A DNA stretch of 64,000 nt. Source: Oleidesulfovibrio sp047973035. Lineage in GTDB: Bacteria; Desulfobacterota; Desulfovibrionia; Desulfovibrionales; Desulfovibrionaceae. Shown here piece after piece: positions 1 through 9,110 of the stretch. The position numbers were made by a program, and so were the translations under genes. Under the pieces are notes generated by a model. That model did not search any database. It worked only from the letters and a program-made list of their open reading frames with translations, and had not been told where the DNA came from. The stretch lies in NCBI RefSeq assembly GCF_047973035.1, contig NZ_JBKEBF010000031.1, positions 142,924 through 206,923 on the forward strand, in the 5' to 3' direction. Within the stretch, counting starts at the first letter, position 1. The number at the start of each line of letters is the position of its first letter.

Positions 1-269
1 TCAAGCCGAGCCGGATCATCATCATTCAGCAATGTATGCACGCTGTCATAAGGGATAGTCTGGGTATCGTACTCAACTGTAAGCGTACGGGTAAACAAAT
101 TCATGTTCGTGCGGATAATTCCGGCAATACCACCCCGACCTGCATCCTTAAGCATAGCAACCTTGGGATGCGCGGCAATGGCCAGATCAACCCGGACTTT
201 CAATTTACCGGGTTTATGCTCACACACGGTGAAAAACTCTTTAAGTTCAGAAAGTATAGAAATATCCAT
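1..269 (-). CDS. Partial small protein, possibly HMA2-like (N-terminal 89 residues)
   Basis: An open reverse-strand frame begins with ATG at 267-269 and runs off the left edge, so only the first 89 codons are present. The product begins MDISILSELKEFF and is a soluble alpha/beta sequence without signal peptide or membrane segment. The pattern of a basic N-terminal part, a Gly-rich turn (DAGRGGIAG) and a segment resembling a beta-alpha-beta ferredoxin fold (LTVEYDTQTIPYDSV) recalls the HMA2-type metal-ATPase-associated domain, but no CxxC metal site is visible. It is divergent from the glycan operon that starts at 479, and the 209 bp between them would carry both promoters. Family assignment is an inference; the reading frame itself looks real. 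Confidence 0.55.
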   Translation of the reverse strand, partial: MDISILSELKEFFTVCEHKPGKLKVRVDLAIAAHPKVAMLKDAGRGGIAGIIRTNMNLFTRTLTVEYDTQTIPYDSVHTLLNDDDPARL

Positions 270-478
270 CAATTACAACCATATTGTACAGTGCTGCCGA
301 ATTCAGGCGACACGCTGTGATTTTGTATTCTTGCTGCCCGCGGGCACAAAAAATGATCATATCCCGAGCAGCCGAGGGGAGCAAGTACTCTTGTATGCCG
401 CAAAAATCCAGTAGATTTTTTCCCAATTACTCTACCAAGCCTCTGGCATTCGGAAACAGCTTCGTGTAGTGAATTAGC

Positions 479-1645
479 ATGCATTTTACCCGTCCCCAAT
501 TACTCTGGAACATGACAAGAAGGTGTAACTTCACTTGTCACTATTGCTATTTTCCTCATGATAACAGGCCAATTACAGAAACACTGCCCGTAACTTCGCT
601 CATCAGCTTTCTACAAGAAGCGGGAGGAGAGTGGCTTGTCGGTCTTACAGGGGGCGAGCCTTTCATCTACCCGAACTTCGTCAATATGTGCGAGGCGCTT
701 ACAGAAAGACATCTCATCGGAATTGATTCAAACCTCAGCGTGACACCTGTCATCCGGCGTTTCGCAGAGCGGATTGACCCGGCCCGGGTGCATGATATTT
801 ATGCGGCCCTGCACATCGAGGAACGTGAACGCAGAGATGGTGTTCAAGCTTTTATCAAAAACTACCATACCCTTGCAGAAAAAGGCTTCACCATAAAGGT
901 GAACTATGTGGTACACCCCCAGCTGGCAGAACGCTTTCTGCGGGACAGAGAATTTTATGCACGTCACGGGGTGCCGCTCACACCGCGACCTTTTAAAGGT
1001 CATTACGAGGGTAAACGGTATCCGGAAAGTTACGGATCTCTCGCAAAAGCCATCTTTGCAGAGCACCCTGAAGCCGGCAAAAAGACAGTTTTCAACTTTC
1101 ATGGCGTGCCCTGCCACGGCGGTTACACTTTTCTGCGAATGGAGCCAGACGGGACAATACTCCGCTGCCCAGGCGACAAGAAAGTGCTCGGCAACATTAT
1201 TGCAGGTAGTGTACAACGGGAAAATGGTCCCACGCCCTGCAGGATGCATCGGTGCCCTTGTCAGGGGGTGGAACACATCATCGCTGATGCTCCGCAGCAA
1301 AGCTTTATCGAAGGTGTCAGAGCCTATGTCGTGGGTGAACAAGAAGAAGCAGAAGCAGCGTTTCGGTCTGCAATACGTATGGCCCCCCGCATGGCACAGG
1401 CTTTCAATAACCTTGGCGCAATCGCACACGCGAAAGGTGACTTGCCGGCAGCTCTGCACAATTTTAAAACAGCAGCTGATATTTCCCCAAATGACCCGCT
1501 ATACGCACGCAACAACATCACCACTCTGATTGCGATGAACCGTAAGGGCGAAGCTGCATCACAATGCGTTACGTCCGGAATTACAGAAGACCAACTCGAA
1601 GATACGCCGCAGCTTTCCACCACGGTGGCATACGATATCCCCTGA
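479..1645 (+). CDS. Radical SAM protein with C-terminal TPR region
   Basis: The product has 388 residues. The radical SAM cluster motif CNFTCHYC (Cys16, 20, 23) lies right at the N-terminus, followed by a Gly-rich SAM-binding motif (GLTGGEP). A second Cys group lies in the middle (CPGDKK, then CRMHRCPCQG), like the auxiliary Fe-S binding tails of SPASM/twitch proteins. From about residue 275 to 350 the sequence turns into TPR-like helices (AFNNLGAIAHAKGDLPAALHN). The start follows a 209-bp gap; the next gene begins 19 bp after the stop, so it probably leads the glycosyltransferase operon. The substrate is unknown. It could modify a small peptide or a carbohydrate precursor. The radical SAM assignment is firm. 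Confidence 0.85.
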   Translation: MHFTRPQLLWNMTRRCNFTCHYCYFPHDNRPITETLPVTSLISFLQEAGGEWLVGLTGGEPFIYPNFVNMCEALTERHLIGIDSNLSVTPVIRRFAERIDPARVHDIYAALHIEERERRDGVQAFIKNYHTLAEKGFTIKVNYVVHPQLAERFLRDREFYARHGVPLTPRPFKGHYEGKRYPESYGSLAKAIFAEHPEAGKKTVFNFHGVPCHGGYTFLRMEPDGTILRCPGDKKVLGNIIAGSVQRENGPTPCRMHRCPCQGVEHIIADAPQQSFIEGVRAYVVGEQEEAEAAFRSAIRMAPRMAQAFNNLGAIAHAKGDLPAALHNFKTAADISPNDPLYARNNITTLIAMNRKGEAASQCVTSGITEDQLEDTPQLSTTVAYDIP

Positions 1646-1664
1646 GCAGAGAGACGAACGACGC

Positions 1665-2849
1665 ATGGCTTCCACGTACAATATATTGATGTATTCCCAC
1701 GACACCTACGGACTAGGGCACATTCGCAGGACCATGACCATCGCTCAGGCACTGCTTGATGCTGATGTCAATATCCTGATCCTTACGGGGTCGCCCATTG
1801 CGGGCCGCTACACATTTCCCCAAGGCATAGATTTTGTCCGTATTCCCGGCATGATCAAACAGTCAAACACAAGCTATGTACCCCACTCCATCAAAGTTGC
1901 GCCCAACCATGCGCTGAACATCAGGCAGGAAATCATTACTGCCACGGCCAAGGCGTTCGACCCTGCCATGTTTATTGTGGATAAAGTTCCGGTGGGGCTG
2001 AAAGGTGAAGTCCGTCCAATTCTGGAATGGTTCCGGACCAGCAGACCTTCCACCAAAGTGATTCTGGGGCTGCGCGACATCCTTGACGACTCCGAATCCA
2101 CCAAGGCGGAATGGGCAACCAAAAACTACCTCCGTGTCATTGAAGATCTGTATTCTGAGGTCTGGGTCTATGGCGAAAAACATCTGTACAATGTACTGGA
2201 TGAGTATGGTATTCCTGAGTATCTGCATAATAAATTTGTTTTTACGGGTTACCTTCCCCGCCGTTCCTACTTTAAAGCGCCCTGTGCCTCCGTACCGGCA
2301 CGCCGTAATGGAGACAGGCTGGTGCTGGTAACGGCAGGTGGCGGCGGTGACGGCTACCCCCTGCTGGATTGTTATATGAAAATGGCCGAATCCGGCCCCT
2401 TACCCTTCCGCACCATTATGGTTTCCGGCCCGTTTGTGCCCAAGCCGAAGCAGGATGAGCTGGCAGAACGGGCCAAAAGTGCCGGTGTCGCATTCAAAAC
2501 ATTCCATAACAGGCCGGGAAAACTGATGGCCAAAGCAGACCTTGTTGTCAGCATGGGCGGCTACAACACCATCTGCGAAGTGCTTTCACAGCGCAAAGTC
2601 ACGCTGATCGTTCCAAGGGACACACCAAGACAGGAGCAACTGATCCGGGCACGCATGTTACGCCGCGAAGGGTTGGCAGATTATATAGAATGGGACCAGA
2701 TGAGCCCCGCACTGATGCACAGCCATATCATATCTTTGCTTGATAATCCTGCACCGTGGAAGCAGGCCATGGAGAACTTCGCCCTGACAGGCCTTGAGTC
2801 CATCAAAAACAGACTTACCGCTTTCCGAAAGGAACTTCCCGAATCATGA
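1665..2849 (+). CDS. MurG-like predicted glycosyltransferase (COG4671 type)
   Basis: The product has 394 residues, is soluble, and has the two-domain GT-B look. The N-terminus carries the glycine turn of MurG/GT28-like enzymes (SHDTYGLGHIRRT). The C-terminal half has the nucleotide-sugar-binding segment (VSMGGYNTICEVLSQRK) followed by PRDTPRQEQ. The family is annotated as 'predicted glycosyl transferase' with no settled substrate. The stop overlaps the start of the next gene by 4 bp (ATGA), which suggests translational coupling. A second gene of the same type lies at 5965-7278; the two flank two GT4 enzymes. Inferred role: cytoplasmic step in building a surface glycan. Confidence 0.8.
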   Translation: MASTYNILMYSHDTYGLGHIRRTMTIAQALLDADVNILILTGSPIAGRYTFPQGIDFVRIPGMIKQSNTSYVPHSIKVAPNHALNIRQEIITATAKAFDPAMFIVDKVPVGLKGEVRPILEWFRTSRPSTKVILGLRDILDDSESTKAEWATKNYLRVIEDLYSEVWVYGEKHLYNVLDEYGIPEYLHNKFVFTGYLPRRSYFKAPCASVPARRNGDRLVLVTAGGGGDGYPLLDCYMKMAESGPLPFRTIMVSGPFVPKPKQDELAERAKSAGVAFKTFHNRPGKLMAKADLVVSMGGYNTICEVLSQRKVTLIVPRDTPRQEQLIRARMLRREGLADYIEWDQMSPALMHSHIISLLDNPAPWKQAMENFALTGLESIKNRLTAFRKELPES

Positions 2850-4177
2850 CAAACAACACATCCCTGAAACGCAGCACAAATCCGACACTCGGTTTTGTGC
2901 TGAAAGGTTATCCCCGCATTTCAGAAACCTTCATATCCAATGAAATAAGACTGTTGGAAAAAGAAGGCTTCCATATTCATATTTTTTCTATGCGCGCCCC
3001 GCGTGAATCATTCACGCACGAGTCTGTTCAAGCCATCAAGGCAAAAGTAACCTACCTTCCGGAATCCATGATCTTCGGCCTGCCAGCCCTGTTATGGCAC
3101 ACCTTCAAAAGGTTTTTCCGTGACCCGAGGTGCTTTGCCGCAACAGCCCGCTTATGGCTTTCACGCTGCAAAGGTACGGACAAGCTGCATACATGGATCA
3201 AGCATTTCATGCAGGGGTGCTATCTTGCGAACAAGGCACAGGACGAAAACATGGGCATCGGACACCTTCATGCACACTTTGCTCATACCCCTTCGTCTGT
3301 GGCACTTTATGCGTCGCGCTTATTGAATGTTCCTTTTACCTTTACCGCCCATGCCAAAGACATATACACGCAGGCGCCGGAACGGCTGAAGCTGAAACTT
3401 GACCATGCCCGTTTTGCCGTTACGTGCACCGGCTACAACAAAACCCATATGGACAGGCTAAGCAGCAGCACCCCCGTACACAAAATTTATCACGGCATTG
3501 ATATAAGCCTGTTCAACCCTGCTGCTTGCCAACCTGCAACGCCTCCGCCCTACACAGTAATGACGGTGGCGCGCTTTGTGGAAAAAAAAGGGCTCGGTAT
3601 TGTTGCAGAAGCACTGGGAATGCTGCGCAAACGCGGACATGACGTACGCTGGCTTCTGGTAGGAGACGGAAAAGAAAGTGCCAGAAACAGGCTGAAGCAA
3701 CAGATAGCAGCAGCCGGAATGGAAGGGCACGTGACCATGACAGGCACGCTTACCCACACGCAGGTGCTGGAGCACTACAAGGGCGTACACGCCTTTGTGC
3801 TTGGGTGTATCGAAGCTAAGGACGGCGACCGGGACGGCATACCTAACGTAATTGCAGAAGCCATGGCGCTGGGCGTGCCCGTTGCATCCACAACGGTTTC
3901 CGGCATACCCGAAATGATCAGCCATGAAGAAACGGGTGTGCTTGCTGCTCCGGGAGATGCCACTTCATTGGCAGATGCGCTTGAGCGTCTTTTAACCAAC
4001 TCCGCCTTGAGGGAAAAAATCATTCCCGCCGCAAGAGCTCGCGTAGAAAATGTTTTTGACAACAAAAAACTGACCGCCGAACTGGGCAACATTTTTGCTG
4101 CTGATGGTGTGCCCCGCGCCAAAGAGAACAACAAACGTCCTGATATTCCTGACGGTTCATCCAACGCCGCAGCCTGA
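2846..4177 (+). CDS. Glycosyltransferase family 4
   Basis: The product has 443 residues. The N-terminal domain (GYPRISETFISNEIRLLE) resembles colanic-acid-type GT4 enzymes. The C-terminal domain has the phosphate-binding VGDGKE motif and the retaining GT4 motif around PNVIAEAMALGVPVASTTVS with the E-x7-E glutamates. No signal peptide or membrane segment is seen; such enzymes work on the cytoplasmic face of the inner membrane. It overlaps its upstream neighbour by 4 bp and is followed after 22 bp by another GT4 gene. Sugar donor and acceptor cannot be told from the sequence. Confidence 0.85.
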   Translation: MTNNTSLKRSTNPTLGFVLKGYPRISETFISNEIRLLEKEGFHIHIFSMRAPRESFTHESVQAIKAKVTYLPESMIFGLPALLWHTFKRFFRDPRCFAATARLWLSRCKGTDKLHTWIKHFMQGCYLANKAQDENMGIGHLHAHFAHTPSSVALYASRLLNVPFTFTAHAKDIYTQAPERLKLKLDHARFAVTCTGYNKTHMDRLSSSTPVHKIYHGIDISLFNPAACQPATPPPYTVMTVARFVEKKGLGIVAEALGMLRKRGHDVRWLLVGDGKESARNRLKQQIAAAGMEGHVTMTGTLTHTQVLEHYKGVHAFVLGCIEAKDGDRDGIPNVIAEAMALGVPVASTTVSGIPEMISHEETGVLAAPGDATSLADALERLLTNSALREKIIPAARARVENVFDNKKLTAELGNIFAADGVPRAKENNKRPDIPDGSSNAAA

Positions 4178-4199
4178 CAATAAGCACGGGAGAATCACT

Positions 4200-5348
4200 G
4201 TGACCCTATGCTTCTGCACACCTTTCAAACCACTTGACCACCCTCGCACATCGGGTGATGTTACGATAGCAAAAGACCTGTGCAATTTCATGGAACAGCA
4301 AGGGCAGCACATTTATCATGTCCCGTATCTGGGTACCGACAAAATATGGCGCAAACCGCATCTATGGCCCAAATACCTATACAGAAAGGCACAGGTTGCC
4401 ACCTCTGTCTGCATGAAAAAGCCTGCGGCCTGGCTCACGTACCATAGCTACTGGCGTGCACCAGATGTCCTCGGACCGGTGGCTGCGGCAGCAGGTGTCC
4501 CTTACTTCATCTTTGCCGGAGCGCATTCACCCAAACGTGCCAAAGAGTCAGGCGCCCGTTGGGGGCACGATAAAAACCTAAAAGCACTACAGGCCGCCGC
4601 CCATGTTTTTGTAAACAAACGGCGCGACCTGCCTGCCTTGCATCGAGTGCTGCCGGAGTCCAAAGTCAGTTTTATCCCCCCCGGCATTCACACAGAGATG
4701 TTTAAATTTGACTCGCGCAGCCGTGCGGAACTGCGCAAGGAGTGGCATGTGCGGGGCGCATCAGTCGTGCTGACTGTCGCAATGCTGCGCAAGGGTGTAA
4801 AAACGCAGGGGCTTGAGCATGTAATAAGTGCATGTGCAAGGCTTCGGGCCCGGGGTGATGATATTATTCTGGTGGTGGTCGGTGACGGGCCGGAGCGCGA
4901 GCGGATGGAAGGTATCGCAAAATATGCTCTGGCTGGGAATGCCCATTTTACCGGCCTTATCCCTCGGGAAAAACTATATAAATACTACAGCTCAGCCGAT
5001 CTTTTCGCATTTCCGGGTATTAACGAAGGGCTCGGAATGGTGTATCTGGAAGCTCAGGCCGCGGGATTACCCGTTGTGGCTTGGGACCACGACGGTGCTC
5101 CCGAGCTGGTGCTTACAGGCAAAACAGGCATCATCACACCATCATGGAACAATGACGCTTTTGCTCACGCCATCGGCCTGTTAGCTGCTGATGGCAAGAT
5201 ACGACGGACTTTGGGGGATCAAGCCCGCATCCATGTACGCACCACGCACCAACTTAACACCAACTACGGTACCGTGCTAAATATAATGAACCGGATTTGC
5301 GGCAAAACCAAACCGGATAACACGTGTACCCATCCGGAAAAGAGATGA
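4200..5348 (+). CDS. Glycosyltransferase family 4 (GTG start)
   Basis: The product has 382 residues if GTG at 4200 is the start. This is preferred because it follows a GGGAGA ribosome site, begins VTLCFCTPFKPLDHPRTSG as expected for the first beta strand and glycine loop, and avoids the 83-bp overlap that the upstream ATG at 4095 would make with the preceding gene. The C-terminal domain contains VVVGDGPERER and the GT4 signature EGLGMVYLEAQAAGLPVVAW. It ends in a 4-bp overlap with the histidine phosphatase gene. Acceptor and donor are unknown. The close coupling indicates that it adds a sugar to the same glycan as its neighbours. Confidence 0.83.
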   Translation: MTLCFCTPFKPLDHPRTSGDVTIAKDLCNFMEQQGQHIYHVPYLGTDKIWRKPHLWPKYLYRKAQVATSVCMKKPAAWLTYHSYWRAPDVLGPVAAAAGVPYFIFAGAHSPKRAKESGARWGHDKNLKALQAAAHVFVNKRRDLPALHRVLPESKVSFIPPGIHTEMFKFDSRSRAELRKEWHVRGASVVLTVAMLRKGVKTQGLEHVISACARLRARGDDIILVVVGDGPERERMEGIAKYALAGNAHFTGLIPREKLYKYYSSADLFAFPGINEGLGMVYLEAQAAGLPVVAWDHDGAPELVLTGKTGIITPSWNNDAFAHAIGLLAADGKIRRTLGDQARIHVRTTHQLNTNYGTVLNIMNRICGKTKPDNTCTHPEKR

Positions 5349-5965
5349 TCGAATTTCTTGTGATAAGACATGCCAGCACAACTTGGAACGAAGAAAAACG
5401 CATTCAGGGACACACAGATACTCCCCTGTCTGAACTGGGCATAGAACAGACCCGTGAATGGGCAGAATCTCTGCGCAACCGTCATTGGGACAAAGTTATT
5501 TCTTCCGACCTGCAGCGTACTTTCCTGACTGCAAAAGCGGTAAATGACGCCCGCAATATTCCCATCAAGACTGATCCTCGCCTTCGCGAACAGGATTGGG
5601 GCAAATGGGTAGGAATGACCATTAAGGAAATGCGCGAAAAAGAACCTGATGAAGTTGATCGTCAGGAAAAAGCCGGCTGGAACTTCTGCCCTCCCGGTGG
5701 AGAAGTGCGCTCAAACGTTCTCAAGCGCAGCCTTGAAAGCCTGAATGATGCTGCCGCAGAAATGGCACAGCAAAAAAACAATGGCTCTGAAAAGGGTACA
5801 ATTCTTGTTGTCACCCATCTTGGCGTCATCAAAGGGCTTATCTCGCATTTTCTTGATGACGACTTCAGCATGAGCAAGTTCAACCCCATTGAAAAACGCG
5901 CACTGCACCGCTTCTGCTGGGAAAACGGCAAGCTTTCGCTGCTGGAATTCAACGGCCCCCTGTAA
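5345..5965 (+). CDS. Histidine phosphatase / phosphoglycerate-mutase family protein
   Basis: The product has 206 residues from ATG 5345, which overlaps the upstream stop as ATGA and is preceded by GGAAAAGAG. The catalytic signature LVIRHASTTWN (RHG-type, with His) is at the N-terminus, the second phosphate-pocket arginine is in SSDLQRTFLTA, and the later catalytic His is in VVTHLGVIKG. Known members dephosphorylate sugar phosphates, phosphoglycerate, nucleotide-sugar precursors or alpha-ribazole phosphate. Because it is embedded between glycosyltransferase genes with overlapping stops and starts, a sugar-phosphate role in the same pathway is the most economical inference. A central-metabolism mutase is less likely. 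Confidence 0.83.
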   Translation: MIEFLVIRHASTTWNEEKRIQGHTDTPLSELGIEQTREWAESLRNRHWDKVISSDLQRTFLTAKAVNDARNIPIKTDPRLREQDWGKWVGMTIKEMREKEPDEVDRQEKAGWNFCPPGGEVRSNVLKRSLESLNDAAAEMAQQKNNGSEKGTILVVTHLGVIKGLISHFLDDDFSMSKFNPIEKRALHRFCWENGKLSLLEFNGPL

Positions 5966-7278
5966 TGCGCATTCTTCTGTACTGCCAGCATGTCCTCGGC
6001 ATGGGGCATTTTTTTCGAAGCCTTGAAATATGCAAGGCCCTTAGTGCACATGAAATTACACTGGTAACTGGCGGTCATCCTGTGGATATCCCCCTGCCGC
6101 CGCATGTGCGCAACGAACAGTTGCCCCCGCTGATGATGGATGCTGATTTCTCTGCCCTGCGGGTTGTAACACCCGCCGGTCAGAGCGCAGTACATGAAGA
6201 AAGCTCCTCCGGCTCAACTGCCGTTGCGATAAGCAGCCAGCCGCAAAATTCTGAGACGATAAAGCCTGAAACTGCTGCTGGGAATATCCGGAAGAATCAG
6301 TCGGAAAACGCGGAGCACCTGCTTGACCAGTTAAAAAAACAGCGTGCCCTGCAACTGCAGGAAATCATGCAGCGTACCCGCCCCGATATTCTGCTTATCG
6401 AACTGTTTCCTTTCGGGCGCAGACAATTTTCGTTCGAACTTGCCCCCTTGCTGGATGCAGTCAAAGAAGGCCGCTATGGATCGGTAAAAACCGTATGCAG
6501 CGTTCGCGATATTTTAGTGGAAAAAGCAGATCAGGCTAAATATGAGCAGCGTGTTATCAACGCACTGAACCAGTGGTTTGACGCTGTTTTTGTACACACA
6601 GACCCTGCCGTTGTCCGCCTTGGCGAAACGTTCTCCCGTTTACGGGATATTGCGCCAACAGTGCTGGACACGGGGTATGTGACGCCGTTGCCGGAGAAAG
6701 ATGCAGGCAACCGGCTTCGCAACGCGCTGGATATCAAAATGGACCTTCCCGTTATCGTAGCCAGTGCAGGCAGCGGCAGCGTAGGCTTCGAGCTGCTGCT
6801 TGCCACGGTCAAAGCGTCTGCTCTGTTTGCACGCACTACTCCGCATAAGCTTTTTGTCTTTACCGGACCTTTTATGGCGCACAAGGAAGCAACACAAATT
6901 AAAACCGCCGCAGCACATGCAGCACATATCAGCGTAGAGCGATTTACTCCGCACTTTGCCGATTATCTGGCAATGGCAGATAGTTCTATTTCTCTGGCAG
7001 GTTACAATACGACCATGAATCTGCTTGCCGCTGGAACATACGGCTTTGTGCTGCCTTTTGACCAGAACCGTGAACAGCGCATGCGTTCTGAAAGGCTGGA
7101 ACGCTTAGGCGCCCTGAAACTGCTGGAAACAACAGACCTTGTTCCGCAGAGGCTTGCGTCCTTGGTTTCAGAAGCCATAGCGCAGAAAAAAACAACCGCT
7201 GACGCCCCCGTAGACTTGCATGGTGCGGAAAAAACAGCGCTCCTTCTGGAATCGCTGTACGCGGAAAATAGAAGCTGA
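5965..7278 (+). CDS. MurG-like predicted glycosyltransferase, second copy
   Basis: The product has 437 residues and its start overlaps the previous stop (TAATG). It has the same general plan as the protein at 1665-2849: an N-terminal HVLGMGHFFRS glycine turn and a C-terminal nucleotide-sugar site (SISLAGYNTTMNLLAAG) followed by FDQNREQRMRSERL. A poorly conserved Ser/Thr/Gln-rich insert occupies about residues 75-115. It is probably a paralogue of the first gene, though the two have diverged a lot. It is soluble and presumably cytoplasmic. A 103-bp gap separates it from the deacetylase-like gene. Substrate unknown. Confidence 0.78.
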   Translation: MRILLYCQHVLGMGHFFRSLEICKALSAHEITLVTGGHPVDIPLPPHVRNEQLPPLMMDADFSALRVVTPAGQSAVHEESSSGSTAVAISSQPQNSETIKPETAAGNIRKNQSENAEHLLDQLKKQRALQLQEIMQRTRPDILLIELFPFGRRQFSFELAPLLDAVKEGRYGSVKTVCSVRDILVEKADQAKYEQRVINALNQWFDAVFVHTDPAVVRLGETFSRLRDIAPTVLDTGYVTPLPEKDAGNRLRNALDIKMDLPVIVASAGSGSVGFELLLATVKASALFARTTPHKLFVFTGPFMAHKEATQIKTAAAHAAHISVERFTPHFADYLAMADSSISLAGYNTTMNLLAAGTYGFVLPFDQNREQRMRSERLERLGALKLLETTDLVPQRLASLVSEAIAQKKTTADAPVDLHGAEKTALLLESLYAENRS

Positions 7279-7381
7279 CATTATCGCAGCTACCTTTCTG
7301 CGCGGCCTCGTATAGTCCGGATGCAGCTTAGGCACTGACGTATCCTCTTCATTATCTAGATGCGCATAAGGATTTCTCCGC

Positions 7382-8230
7382 ATGACTGCTGTCGCTTCTC
7401 CCATCACGCAACCTTCAAAGCCTGCCCGTCCCTATTTTTCTGCCCTGTGGCGCGTACCTGCGGCTACGATAGCGGACCGTGCGGCAAAACTACACCATGC
7501 AGCGGGTATAGCGGCAAACGACTTTGCAGCTTTGCACGGCAAGCCTGCCAGCATTTTTTTCCGCGCTGATGATGTTGCTGTTCCTTCTGCCATGAATACC
7601 GTCATGTTTACGGCCTTTATCCGCAACAACGTTCCCCTTGCTCCGGCATTAGTACCAGCGTGGCTCAACGAGGCACGCTGGGAAGTCCTTCAGGCACTCG
7701 CGGCTCATGCCCCGCACCTGTGGGCATGGCACCAGCACGGCTGGCGCCACCGCAACGCGCAGCGCGAAGGAAAAAAAGGAGAGTTCGGCAGCCACCGGAC
7801 ATACGACGCAAAAGAGGCGGACATCCGTAAGGGGCGCGACAAACTGCACCGCATTGCAGGCAGTGCCATGTGTCCGGTTTTCACTCCGCCATGGAACCGC
7901 ATGGATGAAGAGGCCCTGAACGCTCTTGTCCTGCTGGGCTTCAAAGGAGTCTCACGCACGGTGAATGCCCGCCCTTTGCCTCCTGAAGGGCTTAAGGATA
8001 TCTCTGTAAACGTAGACTTGCATACCCGCCGCGAAACCTCTCCCGATGCAGGCTGGCAGGCTTTGACGGACGAGCTGTGCGCAGCAATCAGCACGGGGCA
8101 GGCAGGCATCATGCTGCACCACCAGCGTATGAATGCAGCCGCAGCTGCATTTCTGAATATTTTTCTTGCTTTTGCAGCCAGCCACCCCTGTCTTGATGTT
8201 GTTGATATTCGCAAAGCTGTGCTATCGTAA
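7382..8230 (+). CDS. Polysaccharide-deacetylase-like protein (NodB-like fold)
   Basis: The product has 282 residues. Metal-binding features of carbohydrate esterase 4-like enzymes can be recognised: an early Asp pair (FFRADDVAVPS), a His-rich strand (WHQHGWRHRN) in place of the canonical HxxxH, an FTPPWNR segment that recalls the 'RxPW/Y' motif, and a late His pair (GIMLHHQRM). There is no signal peptide, so it appears cytoplasmic, which is unusual for a polymer deacetylase and would suit a lipid-linked intermediate. It lies directly downstream of the glycosyltransferase genes and 73 bp before the small FtsX gene, so it probably belongs to the same transcript. Confidence 0.72.
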   Translation: MTAVASPITQPSKPARPYFSALWRVPAATIADRAAKLHHAAGIAANDFAALHGKPASIFFRADDVAVPSAMNTVMFTAFIRNNVPLAPALVPAWLNEARWEVLQALAAHAPHLWAWHQHGWRHRNAQREGKKGEFGSHRTYDAKEADIRKGRDKLHRIAGSAMCPVFTPPWNRMDEEALNALVLLGFKGVSRTVNARPLPPEGLKDISVNVDLHTRRETSPDAGWQALTDELCAAISTGQAGIMLHHQRMNAAAAAFLNIFLAFAASHPCLDVVDIRKAVLS

Positions 8231-8303
8231 CACACGGCTTCAGCCTGTTACGGCAAACCGGCGTCATCAGCTAACGCCGCAAAACAGTAGCACAACGTGC
8301 AGA

Positions 8304-8981
8304 ATGAACAAAAAGCAAGGCAACCACACAGCAAAACGGCAGATTGTCCTGCCTTTCAGTAAGTCCGTAGAAATCGCATGGCGCAATCTGCGTGTGCGTT
8401 TTTTCCGCTCGCTCATTACCACAGGCAGCCTTGTGCTTGCGGTGGCGTTTCTTGCTTTTGTACTTATAAACTTAAACATTGCCACAGGACTGGCACAGCA
8501 TGGCGATGCTGACATGCTGCGCACATTATATCGTGCCGGTTTTGATGTGGATAACGCTTCAGGAACGGTACAAGCAGGTGCCAAGGACAGATGGATTATC
8601 ATCCTCTCACTTCTTGTGTGTGCCGTTGGCATTGTGAATGCGCAGCTTATGTCTGTGACAGAACGCTTTCGTGAAATCGGCATCATGAAATGCCTGGGGG
8701 CACTTGATTCCATGATTTTACGATTGTTCCTGCTGGAAGCCGCCATGCAGGGTATGGCGGGTTCTGTTGCCGGAGCCGTAACCGGCCTGCTTGCCGGGGT
8801 TACCAGCGGGCTTATGCGCTTCGGTACTGATGCCGTGGTGCTGATGCCCTGGAGCGATGTGCTGCTTTCTCTGGCTCAAGCCACCGCAACAGGTCTTGCG
8901 CTCAGTCTTGCCGGAGTACTGTATCCGGCCATTGTGGCAGCGCGCATGCGCCCTGTTGTGGCTATGCGGGCCGACCTGTAA
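8304..8981 (+). CDS. Minimal FtsX-like ABC permease
   Basis: The product has 225 residues from ATG 8304; the frame extends up to 8166 but would overlap the deacetylase gene. One membrane helix (about residues 33-55) is followed by only about 45 residues outside, then three helices with the conserved FtsX segment VTERFREIGIMKCLGA. It lacks the 200-residue periplasmic core usual in MacB/LolC/LolE permeases. The ATPase at 9994 and the giant FtsX fusion at 10768 are on the same strand, so this is probably one half of a heteromeric type VII-like ABC transporter that acts mechanically in the periplasm or extracts a lipid-linked molecule. Confidence 0.8.
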   Translation: MNKKQGNHTAKRQIVLPFSKSVEIAWRNLRVRFFRSLITTGSLVLAVAFLAFVLINLNIATGLAQHGDADMLRTLYRAGFDVDNASGTVQAGAKDRWIIILSLLVCAVGIVNAQLMSVTERFREIGIMKCLGALDSMILRLFLLEAAMQGMAGSVAGAVTGLLAGVTSGLMRFGTDAVVLMPWSDVLLSLAQATATGLALSLAGVLYPAIVAARMRPVVAMRADL

Positions 8982-9110
8982 CCACGCGCGACGATTTATC
9001 GCACGCAAATAAAAAACACCTTATGCCGGCTTGTCGCAACTTGTTACAGTAGCAGAGCAGCCTCGGCATTGAGTTGCACGACTTTTTACTTTGTAGGGAT
9101 ATAGTTCCAG

